From Tetramitus jugosus (Eukaryota; Heterolobosea; Eutetramitea; Acrasida; Vahlkampfiidae), in NCBI GenBank assembly GCA_937625935.1, contig OW569357.1:124001-188000 (forward strand): a stretch of DNA of 64,000 nt. Reading direction: 5' to 3'. A program made the translations under genes and the position numbers. The notes beneath the pieces are model-generated. The model had not been told where the DNA came from. It was given only the letters and a program-made list of their open reading frames with translations, and ran no database searches. The first letter of the stretch is position 1, and the number at the start of each line of letters is the position of its first letter. This document shows, one piece after another, positions 1-10,521 of this stretch.

Positions 1-1
1 G

Positions 2-2591
2 ACTCAATTGGCTCATAGCTTAAAACTTTCGCATCATCATCATCATCAACCATCATTGGCATCACACAACAATGATGCTTCCTCATCAAGCACACAACAA
101 CAACAACAACAACCGCCATCACATTTGTTATCTCCTAGTCATCATCATCATCACCACCACCATACACATCATCATCATAGTGTGTTTGGTCTGCACACAA
201 AAGAAATTCCAAAATCGCCAAAATCACCCAAATCACCACACACTGCTTATACACCTCGCTTGTCATCATCACCATCATCAACAACAGCGACAACCAATAC
301 TAACAACAACAACAATAGTCCTGTTGTTGTTGCAAGTGCATCGAATCAACAATTACCCAATCATTCTCTATCCACTTTACCATCATCCATAAGCAGTAAT
401 CACATTAACAACAATAGCAATAGTGGTAGTAGTAGTGACAGTAGTGCAACAACATCATCATCAGATACATATCACACGTACACGCACAGAAATGAATGGC
501 ACACACCAGCACGTAAAAAACTAAAGTTTACCATTGGGATCAATGAAGAATCATCTTCATCAATCATTGATCAAAACAACAGCAACAACATGAACAATAT
601 CAATACTCATCATTCATTGATGATGGCAATGACAGATGAAGTCATCAATAACACTCCCTCTGACACTACAAGTATTACTCCTATTATTAGTTCAATGAGT
701 ATGACGAGTCACGATGATGATGATGATGATGGTGCAAAGAATGTATTTGGATCTTCTACTACTATAAGTACCCCTACTGTCAGTGCTTGCAATGCAGCAG
801 TTGCGCAAGTGTCCACTACTGTGACTACCTCTATTAGTGATGATGATGGTGATGAATGCTCCTTGTCAAGTGAAATGGTGGATGAAAATAATACAATTGT
901 AACATCAACAACACCATCAACATCAACAAAAGCACCACCATCATCATCATCAATCGGTTCACTATCCTCTCAAATTCCAAAGTTTTATTTTCCAAAAGCT
1001 ACGTTGAACAAATCGGCGGCGGCGATCGCGACAGAGCAGCCATCACTGCTCAGCATTCCACAGAGTAGTCATGCCGAATCGAGAGCATTGTTGCGTAACG
1101 TGCGCCGAATATTTGCAGAGTTTGGAGATGAGTTGACAAGTGAGTCTTTTGAAGAAGTGTGTCAAGCAATGCAAGTACCAGATTTGTATTCACTTGTTTT
1201 CTTTAGGAATGATGAGAACAAAACATTGAGTTGGCGTCAATTCGAACCGTATGTGTTGTCATTATTTATGTTTCATGTGTTGTGTTCTGCTTTGCTTTGC
1301 TTGTAGTGTGTATTGTGTTTGTGCATGTCTCACACTTGTACAATGATTCTTTTGTTTGTTCAACGATAGATTTTTCAATCAGTACTTGCTTCTGAACTCT
1401 CCCATGACAAGGTTGTTTCACATGCTTCGAAATCCGCTCTTTAATCCGAGTGCAGCGAATCGCAATTATTTGACACCATTGGACTTTGAGCCATTGTTGA
1501 CCTATTTGTTGGACATGCATGAAGGATTGTCCTTTTTGCAAGCCACATCCACATTTCAAAACATGTATAGTCAAACAGTGATTTTGCGCATCTTCTTTGC
1601 TTGTACAGGTCATTTGATACGGTGTAACATGACTGAGCGGTTAGACAATGATTCAACAGCGGCATCATTGGCAACATCAAAAACACAAATGATTATGCAT
1701 CATCGTGAGTTTGTGAATCGAAAGATTGGTCAAGTACTATTGTCTATACCGGACTGTGATAATTTCCCCAATGGAGAAACACACTTCTTCTCCTATGAAC
1801 AATTTTATGTCATTTATGTGCATTTTTGGGAATTGGACAGTCAGCACACGTTTCAAATCAAGTTGAATCAAATGGGATTCACAGATTACTGTATGCAGCG
1901 AATTAAGGCCGAATTGGCACCGAACAGCCGAACAAGTGACTCTTCATCGCCTGGTGAGTTAATTATTGATTACAATAATTTTGTACAATTATTTTTATCG
2001 GTGAATGATCCGAGTGATTGCTATGGGAGTTTTGAGTTTTGGTGGGAGTTGTTTACGCCTGAGAAGACTGGATTCATTCATTTACCCACATTGAAATCGT
2101 TTTGGAACAGTTTACAGAGACAGATCCGATTAGAGTATCAAGGAGCAGACTCTGTCAGCAGTGAAGATTCCAATGAAATGAACAGCCAGGGTACAGAAAC
2201 GGTTGCTTGGGCAATTATCGAACGTCAGATCAAAGATTTGTGGAACATTACTGATTTGAGCAACATACCGAAGAATGCAGTTCGTAAGGCATGCGTGGGC
2301 AGCAGTGGCCTCGGTTGTAATGTGTTTCTCATGTTATCATCTGTGAATGGATGGATGGACATGGAGAGAACGGGAGGTGGTGTTAGAAAGAGCTTTGCTG
2401 AATGGTCTGCTGGTGAATATGAACGATTGGCATCGGGAGACGAAGAGGAAAGTCAGACAGAAGACGACAACTCCAATAGCGGTGGTTTTATGGAGGATGA
2501 CCTATTGAGTGACGACGCTGCAATGGATGATGATGAATCGATTGGTCACGAACTAGAAGATGACGATGATTATGATATGAATGCCGATTAA
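2..2591 (+). CDS. PP2A regulatory subunit B'' (PPP2R3 type), 5' partial
   Basis: Regulatory subunit of protein phosphatase 2A that directs the catalytic core to substrates. Exons are 2-1248 and 1370-2591; the 121-bp intron starts GTATGT and splices EFEP into FFNQY in phase 2. The frame is open to the window edge and has no ATG near it, so the true start probably lies upstream. The first ~320 residues are low-complexity His/Gln/Asn/Ser/Thr. Then come the B''-family motif IPKFYFPK, an EF-hand-like region, the diagnostic FYVIYVHFWELDS, a second EF-like segment around FEFWWELFTPEKTGFI and the conserved end FAEWSAGEYERL, followed by an acidic tail. Family assignment is firm; calcium binding was not checked residue by residue. 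It converges on the Myb-like gene, with 78 bp between stop codons. Confidence 0.88.
30..330 (+). repeat. CAT/CAC/CAA triplet-rich coding repeat
   Basis: Runs of CAT/CAC (His) and CAA (Gln/Asn) triplets in the reading frame of the PP2A subunit give blocks of 5-8 histidines and a run of 6 glutamines. Such triplet tracts recur in other genes of this window (N-termini of 15554-23135 and 57642-59376) and look like a genome habit, not a domain. Confidence 0.7.
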
Positions 2592-2669
2592 AGTGCCCAT
2601 GGCACCATTTTACTTCTTTTCGTCGAGCATAGAAAGATTTATTACCATAACATACATATTTTCATATCA

Positions 2670-3515
2670 TTAGCAATAGATGTCGTCGCTTGATGTATCA
2701 GATTCTGAAGAAGAATGATGAATCATGAATTGATCGTCTCCATCCGATCTGGTCAAGTACTTTTGGGCATGACTGGCTACTTGTGATCTCATTCTAGTTG
2801 TGACATATTCTCTCGAAATTTTGGACCAATCCCTGCCACATTCTTGGTAGGCCTTGAGAAAGAGATCATGTTCCTCCTTGGTCCATCTTCCATGATTGTA
2901 CATCTTGTCTTTGTGACGTCTCTGTCTCCTTGGTTTACCAATACCCTGAGTGTGATTGGCAGAGGATTGAGCAACCTTGGTTGGCTGCTTTTGGCGGATA
3001 GCTCTACCGACTGATTGATCATCTGTATCGGCATTAGACGACAATTGAACCAGGGAAGAAGATGTTAAGTGTTGTTTGCTCAAATGAGAAATAATTCCTT
3101 GAGAATCAATCGCTTTATGACTCGATGAGCGATGAGATATGCCAATTGAATGTTGAGTAGTTGGTATTGATTGTGGCTCTATTATTACTGAGGGTACCCG
3201 AGATTTCTCTGCTGCTTCACCATTAATTTCTCTTATGTTTGGGTAATTTGCTACATGGGAATGACCTGATGGAGAATACATCTTATTCAACGACTTCTTT
3301 CCTCCAATGAACCTATAGTGTAAGGTTCCTGGTGTCGGAGGTTGGATGTTGACCACTGGTTCGAGTAATATTCGACTCTGGTTTTGACAGTAATAAACTC
3401 GATCTGTGGTAGCACTCATTGGAGAGTTGATCAGGTACATCGAAGGCTTTCGGAATTGTGTAGATATGCAAATAGATGGAAGAGCAGTTGTCATGTTCGT
3501 ATGTGTCTGTTGCAT
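2670..3515 (-). CDS. Myb-related SHAQKY-type transcription factor
   Basis: Probable DNA-binding protein. A single Myb/SANT repeat near the C-terminus starts RWTKEEHDLFLKAYQECGRD and ends VASHAQKYL, the class known from plant and amoebal one-repeat Myb proteins. It is followed by a short Ser/Asp-rich tail. The rest is Ser/Gln/Thr-rich and unrecognised. The start is uncertain: the frame stays open upstream to 3863 but its only start codon there is GTG, so I take the first ATG (3515; 281 residues). The upstream Cys-rich stretch may be an earlier exon or non-coding. Nuclear location is inferred from the family. Confidence 0.75.
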   Translation of the reverse strand: MQQTHTNMTTALPSICISTQFRKPSMYLINSPMSATTDRVYYCQNQSRILLEPVVNIQPPTPGTLHYRFIGGKKSLNKMYSPSGHSHVANYPNIREINGEAAEKSRVPSVIIEPQSIPTTQHSIGISHRSSSHKAIDSQGIISHLSKQHLTSSSLVQLSSNADTDDQSVGRAIRQKQPTKVAQSSANHTQGIGKPRRQRRHKDKMYNHGRWTKEEHDLFLKAYQECGRDWSKISREYVTTRMRSQVASHAQKYLTRSDGDDQFMIHHSSSESDTSSDDIYC

Positions 3516-4341
3516 TTGCTGATGGATTGCTGTGAGACTACTTGTTGTGATATCCTTGCAATTCGAGATACGGATGGACCTTTTATAAGGATAAGGATTT
3601 TGGCTGTGCGTTCCCCTCGTATGCTGTGATATCCAGTGATTACATATGTCACCATCTTGACATAAATAAGCACAACAGAAGATGCATGTCAGGAAGGTGT
3701 CTTGTTGTCTCAAAGAAATCTCAGGGAGGCGACATGTACAAATCAGCAATCCTTCATCCGGTTTCCTTCGGAATGTGCTCCTTCTTGAGTAAATCAACTC
3801 GCGTGATGTTAGATTCAAATTTATACTATGGCCAAGAAACCCTTTTCTATTGAACCACAACACACGGATGGGTATCGCCAGTCAACACAAAAATTTGGAG
3901 CTTTTTTCGTTCTGCTTCTACGTGGATCTGACTTTGGATAACATCGTCCGGTCGGTTTGACTGACTAATGAATTGAGCCAAGTTAGTGTAAGAACGAATT
4001 AGCTCTTTGTCCTTTTTCAAACGCACTCCGTGACCGGTATAATGACGTCATAAATGAAGCATTTTCATCTTGAAGTGATGAGTAAGAATCCAAAATAATA
4101 TGAGATTTAAATTGAAGTGTTAAGTAACCTTCCGAATTTATTGATAAATCGTAGTTTAGACACTGAAATTCGAGGGCTCTCCTGGTGTTGCGCTTCCCAG
4201 CACCCGATTTTCTCTTCCCTTACCGATTCTTGTACGCTGACAAGCTGGAGGCATCATGAATCTCTGCTATGAATGTCTTTTCTGCATTGAATTGATGAAC
4301 TGGCGCAGCTATTGAGACGGTCTTTCGATCACCAAAGAACT
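3516..4341. other. Intergenic region upstream of the Myb-like gene
   Basis: No convincing gene. The minus-strand frame of the Myb gene remains open to 3863 without an ATG, so the proximal part may hold a 5' exon or leader. The region from 3864 to 4341 shows no tRNA, no repeat and no conserved protein in six frames. Confidence 0.5.
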
Positions 4342-5712
4342 CTAATCACGTATTATCTGAACGTACAATGGGCCATGCGTACGCAAGATCATATTGTCCG
4401 AATATTCATCTGGTGAGTCTTGATCTTCATTGATAAGGATCTGTGCTACAACACGAAATGATCCAGATAAATTTGTGCTCGATAAAACAGTTAACTCTCC
4501 AGAGACTACAGTTCGGGGTTGATCCTTTGGAATTGATATTCGCCTGTTGAGATGTGATAGTACCTTACCAGATGCTGGATGAGACACGATGACTCGCAAG
4601 TTTAACTCCATGAGATGTTCAGCATAACCAATATTTAACTGCTCTGGCACCATGGCAGTAAAAGTGAATGTCACAGGCTGCATGAGCGATGTGACGTATC
4701 TACCTGCACGAACAATATTGGGAGTGACTGAGAAAGTTGTTTTTAGGCCCTCGATTGCCCTTTGCAACAGATCATCTCGAACAGGAGGAGGTAAATCACC
4801 TTGCCATTGCCTAGGAGCAAATGCATCAAGTGAAGAATCCGTGTACGCAACTGGATCTAAGGGATTGTGTCGGTATGCATTCGGATCGTTCTTATCAAAC
4901 TTCATACGCTTGTATCTGTTCCGATAGAATAGCTCTTCAGTCGATAATGCATTGGCAGCATTCAAACTCCTCAAAGGGACAATGAATCCAACTTGCCGCA
5001 GCCCCTCCTGTCTCAACTTGTTCCTTATTGTTGGTAATGTCTCTGAATAGAGCTCTTGGATTGATCCAGGAGAAGATTGTTCTGGGGAGTACACTTGAAG
5101 TGGATTGTCTGAACGTTCTACAGAATCTTTTGAACGCCGAGAATGAAAGGTATGACACGCATATCGATCCAGCAGCTACTCAATATTTTGCGAAACAATG
5201 ATACATAGGAGTGAGAATGATCTTTCTTTGGGATCAATGACAAAATGCAGAATACGTACCCCTGGTTTGTTATTTGTAGGGATAGATTGAATCTCCTCAG
5301 TGTTATCCACCTGGTAGTGAGTAGTGTCACTGTTATTGTCTTCAAGAGGTGTCGAATCAGGAAAAGTCCACTTGGGAACATTTTGTATGGCTGCAGATCT
5401 ACTGCCTTGATTCGTTCGTCGTTGTGCACCATCCTCTGATCCTCTTTTCGAGTACAGCAGCATCAGATCTTGTTGTGTCATTGGATCTGGATGCTTGATT
5501 TGCAATGTTTGTGCATCAATCTCATCAAAAGGATTGATCTTTGAACGGATAATGAGCTGTGGTAGTGTCCTTGAGGAGTCAGAAGAATCAATCTCATCAT
5601 TCTCATGTGCATTCATCAAATCGGATTGCAACTCTTGTTCTTCAACAGTTAATCTGTTGTTGGACGGTATCGACGTCGATGGTACGTCATGGGAAGAATT
5701 GACTTGTGCCAT
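4342..5712 (-). CDS. Unrecognised two-exon protein
   Basis: Exon 1 is 5712-5260 and exon 2 is 5175-4342. The 84-bp intron (GTACGT...TAG) is supported because removing it gives one phase-0 frame of 428 residues with no stop. An in-frame ATG at 5850 would add 46 residues, but an E2F-like promoter motif lies between the two ATGs, so the downstream start is preferred. No family is recognised. The N-terminal third is Ser/Asn/Asp-rich with a motif NPFDEIDAQTLQ. The C-terminal ~170 residues alternate beta-like hydrophobic stretches (VTFTFTAMVPEQLNIGYAEH; LNLRVIVSHPASGKVLSHL) and could form a beta-sandwich. It lies head-to-tail with the PAXX-like gene. Confidence 0.65.
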
Positions 5713-5784
5713 GGAAGGAATCAAGGAATGAGCCAGAGTCAACCGTGGAAACAACTGTGCAGGATTGAATTTACAAAAAGCAAA

Positions 5785-5797
5785 TTTTGGCGCGAAA
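5785..5797 (+). promoter_or_regulatory. E2F-type motif
   Basis: TTTTGGCGCGAAA matches the E2F/DP consensus TTTSSCGC with its palindromic core. It lies about 75 bp upstream of the preferred start (5712) of the minus-strand gene. The same 13-mer, inverted, occurs at 7284-7297 before the next gene. Motif match only. Confidence 0.5.
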
Positions 5798-6006
5798 AAA
5801 GAATCAGTAAAGTAACAAAAAATGGAACGTATCAGAGAAGATGATTGCATTGTTTACACACATACGAATTGAAGCACTTCCTTTGATCCAATCATGATTG
5901 TTCCTTTTTCTATGTTTGATTTTCAAGATGAAAACTCCGAATTTCTGGTTTTATCAACAAGGCAGAAATTAGATCTAGATAGTTACTGGTGTGTATGAAA
6001 CTTGTT

Positions 6007-7185
6007 CTACTTGATTTTGAGGCCACCTACTTGTACCTTGCGCTTCTTCATTGCAGGGTTCAATAAATTCTGTGGTGCTTTTCTCTTGGCTCTGTTTGCT
6101 GCATTGCGGGATTGAGATGAGTTCTCCTTCTCTCCTTGTTGACCCACAGTGACATCAAAAGGTGTGTCAGTGGATATTGCGCGACCAGGTTGAGAAGAAA
6201 ATAGAGCCAATCTATCCTCTGATAACATGAGTTTCTGCTTAACTTCTTGTAGCTCTCTGTTTAAGTCTTGTAAAATCTTTTGATCTTTGAGCCTCCGATT
6301 GTACAATTCTGATGAGTAATGCGTCTGATCAAACACAAAAGAGACCATCCTCTCAGAATATTGAGTATGTGAACGAATGGCACATAGCTCAAACTCATAC
6401 TTGAGTCGCACCAGAGACCCCATGTTATCAGTGCCCGATGAAGCTAAGGGACTCACTAATGTTAGCTTCATTAGATCCTTTGATTCATCTTCATAAGAAA
6501 TAGTTACAGCCTTACTACCATCGTCAAAATCAGTTAACTGCCCATAAATATGAATAGCATAGTGTATCTGTCTCAGATATGTCTCCCAACTCAAATTGTT
6601 CATTCCCATATCTGATTTGTGCTTCAACAAATCTTCAAAAGTAGCTTCCATTTCATATAACTCGTCCAAAACGTTTGTACATACAATCAAAATGCGAGGA
6701 ACGACATCCTTGCGAATCGCATTACCCGATATTCCCCTTTCAAGTGTTTGCTTGATCGTAGAATGAATCTGTGTTCCAGAAACGGTTGTCATGTGAGATG
6801 GTAAATTTGCCAACAATGATAATGTATCTAACTGCACAGTTCCACCACCACCTTCTGGTGATTGCCCCTTGATGCATTGATTCAATGTACAGTTTGAAGT
6901 TGTCACCGCAATTGTATCTTTCGAAATGGGATGAATAACAGGTGTAACAACACGCATACTGACGAACCAAGGTGCACTCTTTGGTTTGGGTGTTTGTCTA
7001 GGTGCTGTGACAAAATTTGGTTGTCCCTTGTAACTCTTGAAAATCGATTCAAGTGAAATGACAGTTCGTATGTACTCTGTCAAATCTCGTTTTCTCGCAA
7101 ATGATTCATAGGAGTCATCGTCATTATCTCCTTCATTGTCACTCAAGGATGGAGGAGTGATTTGTGGTCCAAAGAAATCATCCAT
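6007..7185 (-). CDS. Possible PAXX-like (XRCC4 superfamily) DNA-repair protein
   Basis: A 392-residue single-exon protein starting MDDFFGPQ. Layout: acidic N-terminus, a mixed alpha/beta region (about 30-290), a coiled coil at about 298-332 (LYNRRLKDQKILQDLNREL), a basic Ser/Asn tail and a C-terminal motif LLNPAMKKRKVQVGGLK. That order (globular head, coiled coil, basic tail with a Ku-binding-like end) is the plan of XRCC4, XLF and PAXX. The terminal motif resembles the end of animal PAXX (pattern INPGFKSKK..GG). If right, it acts in non-homologous end joining with Ku. The head is larger than in animal PAXX and was not matched, so the call rests mainly on the C-terminus. An E2F-type motif lies 100 bp upstream of the start. 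Confidence 0.4.
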   Translation of the reverse strand: MDDFFGPQITPPSLSDNEGDNDDDSYESFARKRDLTEYIRTVISLESIFKSYKGQPNFVTAPRQTPKPKSAPWFVSMRVVTPVIHPISKDTIAVTTSNCTLNQCIKGQSPEGGGGTVQLDTLSLLANLPSHMTTVSGTQIHSTIKQTLERGISGNAIRKDVVPRILIVCTNVLDELYEMEATFEDLLKHKSDMGMNNLSWETYLRQIHYAIHIYGQLTDFDDGSKAVTISYEDESKDLMKLTLVSPLASSGTDNMGSLVRLKYEFELCAIRSHTQYSERMVSFVFDQTHYSSELYNRRLKDQKILQDLNRELQEVKQKLMLSEDRLALFSSQPGRAISTDTPFDVTVGQQGEKENSSQSRNAANRAKRKAPQNLLNPAMKKRKVQVGGLKIK

Positions 7186-7283
7186 TTTGTTTTGCTGGCG
7201 AAAGGTGTTGCTTCTCTTTGTTTTTATTCAATTTCCTGGTGGAACAGCACGTTTTGTGTAACGGTACAAAATTCGGGGACATA

Positions 7284-7297
7284 TTTTCGCGCCAAAA
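7284..7297 (-). promoter_or_regulatory. E2F-type motif before the PAXX-like gene
   Basis: On the minus strand this reads TTTTGGCGCGAAAA, identical in its core to the site at 5785-5797. It lies about 100 bp upstream of the start of the 6007-7185 gene and just past the stop of the next gene, so it most likely serves the former. Confidence 0.5.
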
Positions 7298-7310
7298 TAA
7301 TACAATGACT

Positions 7311-8387
7311 TCATTCCTCTTCAGTGTCTGAACGAAGAATGTCCTCGTATTCGTCCTTCTCCTCAGGAATTTCACCATGCACAAACAGGGTGGTTTTTGG
7401 GTGTTCACTTGGTTTCTTCACCTCAACAGTAATCACTGGCTTTGACTCCTCCTCGACCAGTAGCTCATCAGGCACTGCCTCCTTTTTTGTTGGAGCAGAA
7501 GATGAACGAGCAACAGCAGTTGACACCTCCTCCACGTTAAACAATGGAACATCAGCAGTCACAATCAACTTCTCCTTTGTGAACCTTGCATACGTAAAAT
7601 AGAGACAAGCCACAACCAACAGAGTCAATGGAATTCGAATCACAGGGTACCACAATGGTGTCAACCGAATACTCCACACGAACAAATCTAGCATCAAAAC
7701 CAATGAAAAACCACCCATGAGCAACCAAATAGCAGTCGATTGATCATCTGTGTTCAATGCAGCCCAAGAAACAACCAAAGGCAACACACCACTCACAGTA
7801 TATTGAAACCAGTCATGAGTCCTTGTTCGATTCTCACCACTTGAGCCATCACCTCGACGGTAGCGTGCCATTGCAAGTCCCCAATGAACAGCGCCCAAAA
7901 ACGGCAACAACACAATAGCAAAAGTGATTTGTGCATTCACAATCGTTTCCATGTATGCGTTCATGAGAAAATCAGGTGTGCAGTGAGGAGCTGCAATCGG
8001 AATGAGACCAAACACGCTCAGTGTCAATGCTGGTTTTGGTATGCCGAGGAATGTAGGAGTTTTGGAAGGTGGTGGTACTGATAGTGTTGGTGGGTTCGTT
8101 GATTTGGCATTCCCTATCAATTCAATATGTTTTTGATTGAGAGCTTTCGAGTGATATGCATTAGAGTTGTTGTTACTCAGAGTCTTGGCACTGGTGGTGA
8201 TTTCCGATCGCTGTTGATGATCACAAAGCGACAAAGGAGAAAATAATTTTACAGTTCGGAAGGATTGGGCGGGAGATGGGGAGTGGGCAATCACAAACAA
8301 AGGATGGTTACAATTCCGTGTTGTTGTGGTTGTTGTTTTGTACAAGGATTTGGTGGGTAGGATGATGGATTGATGACGACGAAGCAT
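7311..8387 (-). CDS. DUF3429 / TMEM69-like mitochondrial membrane protein
   Basis: A 358-residue protein with an Arg/Thr/Ser-rich, acid-poor N-terminus typical of a mitochondrial presequence. A DUF3429-type core follows with about five hydrophobic segments: FLGIPKPALTLSVFGLIPI, ITFAIVLLPFLGAVHWGLAM, YTVSGVLPLVVSWAAL, IWLLMGGFSLVLMLDLFVW and VIRIPLTLLVVACLYF. The GAVHWGLAM motif is characteristic of the family. An acidic tail ends DILRSDTEEE. Start chosen at the first ATG (8387); the open frame further upstream lacks one. The biochemical function of the family is unknown. It is divergent from SEC61 across about 400 bp. Confidence 0.75.
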   Translation of the reverse strand: MLRRHQSIILPTKSLYKTTTTTTRNCNHPLFVIAHSPSPAQSFRTVKLFSPLSLCDHQQRSEITTSAKTLSNNNSNAYHSKALNQKHIELIGNAKSTNPPTLSVPPPSKTPTFLGIPKPALTLSVFGLIPIAAPHCTPDFLMNAYMETIVNAQITFAIVLLPFLGAVHWGLAMARYRRGDGSSGENRTRTHDWFQYTVSGVLPLVVSWAALNTDDQSTAIWLLMGGFSLVLMLDLFVWSIRLTPLWYPVIRIPLTLLVVACLYFTYARFTKEKLIVTADVPLFNVEEVSTAVARSSSAPTKKEAVPDELLVEEESKPVITVEVKKPSEHPKTTLFVHGEIPEEKDEYEDILRSDTEEE

Positions 8388-8789
8388 TTTCTTTGCTAGG
8401 GGTTTGATTCTTGTTTGGTCAGTGAATTTATTTTTGTTGGATCTAAAGCGATCTGGCAGTCGGACATTTTCATGGCGTTGGGAAGAGAACAAAATCTTGA
8501 CGACCTTGTCTTGTTCTTGATCTTTGATCTCTCTATAGGATGTCGTGTGTCATGCAACCTTTTTCTTCATATTCACCATTCATGACGTGTGGTTCAATTT
8601 GATCAATGAAGCTGACGTGGTTGTCTTCCACCCCTTTTACAAAAAAAAGTTTCCAATCCCGCCGTGGGAACGCGATGATCTCCACCACTGTTTCTCGACT
8701 TTCACAACAAAAACGCTTTCCCTTGAACTTTGCTCTCTTACACATTAGCAAAACAATCATTTTCATCAGCAACAACAAAAAACAACAAA
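8388..8789. other. Divergent intergenic region, DUF3429 gene / SEC61
   Basis: Holds the 5' flanks of two divergent genes. The last ~30 bp before SEC61 are the CAACAACAAAA leader seen before other highly expressed genes here. No further feature found. Confidence 0.6.
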
Positions 8790-10309
8790 ATGGGCAAGTC
8801 ACCTACATTTTTGCAGTCGCTGAAACCAGCAATGCAACTCATTCCTGAGGTCTCTCGACCTCTCAAGGAAATCCGTTTCCAAGACAAGGTCCTCTGGACT
8901 GCTGTCTCTCTATTTATCTATCTTGTGTGCTGCCAAATTCCAGTGTACGGTATTAGAGCTGCTTCTGGAAGTGATCCATTCTACTGGATGCGTGTCATTT
9001 TGGCCTCGAATAAGGGTACTTTGATGGAGTTGGGTATTTCCCCAGTTGTGACTGCTGGTTTGATTATCCAATTGATTGCTGGTGCAAAGTTGATTACTAT
9101 TGACGAGAGATCTGAAGAGGATCGTGCTTTGTTGAACGGTGCTCAAAAATGTATGCATTCTTGTACTCGTTTACAATATTTTTTACATTAGCAACAGCGA
9201 TACTCACACCTTTTTTTTTGTTGATCACAGTGCTTGGTTTGGTTATGACTATTATTGAAGCTGTTGCTTATGTTTCTGCTGGCATGTACGGTGATGTGAG
9301 AGAGATTGGTATTGTGACATCTTTGTTGATTGTTCTCCAATTGTTCATTGCTGGTATCATTTGTCTCTTGTTGGACGAAATGTTGCAAAACGGATATGGT
9401 TTGGGAAGTGGTATCTCTCTGTTTATTGCTACCAACATTTGTGAGACTATTGTCTGGAAGTCCTTCTCCCCAAGTACTGTCAACACTGGTCGTGGTACTG
9501 AATTTGAAGGTGCCGTCGTTGCTTTGTTCCACATGTTGCTTACCAGAAGTGACAAGGTTAGAGCTTTGAAGGAAGCTTTCTATCGTCCAAACTTGCCAAA
9601 CATTACCAACTTGTTGGCTACCGTTTTGGTCTTTTTGATTGTCATTTACTTCCAAGGATTCAGAATTGAATTGCCAATTCGTTCCACTCAGCAAAAGGCC
9701 GGTGTTGGTACATACCCAATCAAGTTGTTCTACACCAGCAACATGCCAATCATTCTCCAAACTGCTTTGGTCTCTCAATTGTTCTTGTTCTCTCAAGTCT
9801 TGTACAAGAGATTCGGTGACAACATTTTGATCAACTTGTTGGGCAGATGGGACATTTCTCAATACGGATCTGGACAATCTGTTCCAGTTGGTGGATTGGT
9901 CTACTATATTTCCCCACCATCAAACTTGAACGAAATGGTCAGTGATCCAATTCACGCATTGATCTACATTGCATTCATGTTGACCTCTTGTGCATTGTTC
10001 TCCAGAATCTGGATCAATGTTTCCGGAAGCAGTGCCAAGGATGTTGCTGAGGAGTTGAAGAGACAAAATATGGTCTTGAAGGGTCACAGAGAAATCAACA
10101 TGGAACACACCTTGAACAAGTATATTCCAACTGCTGCTGCATTCGGTGGCATGTGCATTGGTGCTTTGACCGTCATTGCTGACTTTTTGGGTGCTATTGG
10201 TAGTGGAACTGGTATCTTGTTGGCTGTCACCATCATTTACCAATACTTTGAAATGTTTGTGAAGGAAGAAATGTCTGGCATGTCCTTCAGCGCTCTTGGC
10301 CAAGAGTAA
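8790..10309 (+). CDS. SEC61A: Protein transport protein SEC61 subunit alpha
   Basis: Pore-forming subunit of the ER translocon, about ten membrane segments, 479 residues. Exons are 8790-9150 and 9231-10309. The 80-bp intron (GTATGC...CACAG) splices GAQK to [11 protein letters not shown] in phase 1, restoring the family sequence. Recognisable features: N-terminus [20 protein letters not shown], plug region [36 protein letters not shown], the cytosolic loop [38 protein letters not shown] and the final [13 protein letters not shown]. No missing parts. Codon use is biased to few codons (TTG, CCA, GGT), as expected for an abundant protein. Confidence 0.97.
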
Positions 10310-10430
10310 TTGCAACAACTAGTGTGAACTAACTTTTGTATCAAACTGTAACGAATAAATAACAAATATAGAAATGTAAACAATGGCTTAGGAACAATTC
10401 TCATGCGCTTCGAGGCCAGCCGAAGAAAAC

Positions 10431-10472
10431 TTCCCGCCAAATCCAAAACGATGATCTGTTTGGCGCCCAAAA
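10431..10472 (+). promoter_or_regulatory. Two E2F-type motifs before RFC4
   Basis: TTCCCGCCAAA (10431-10441) and TTTGGCGCCCAAA (10459-10471) both fit TTTSSCGC on one strand or the other. They lie 50-90 bp upstream of the RFC4 start codon at 10522. DNA-replication genes are classical E2F targets, which supports a real regulatory role, though binding is not shown. Confidence 0.6.
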
Positions 10473-10521
10473 AAATTCAAGAAAAACAAAACCCCAACTC
10501 ACAGCCCTGGTTATCACACAA

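Noticed and set aside
3516-3863. N-terminal extension of the Myb-like protein
   Set aside because: Open frame without an ATG and with an unlikely Cys-rich composition; kept as a possible exon only.
9188-9877. Long minus-strand frame opposite SEC61
   Set aside because: Shadow of the strongly codon-biased SEC61 exon; similar shadows lie opposite HMGR.
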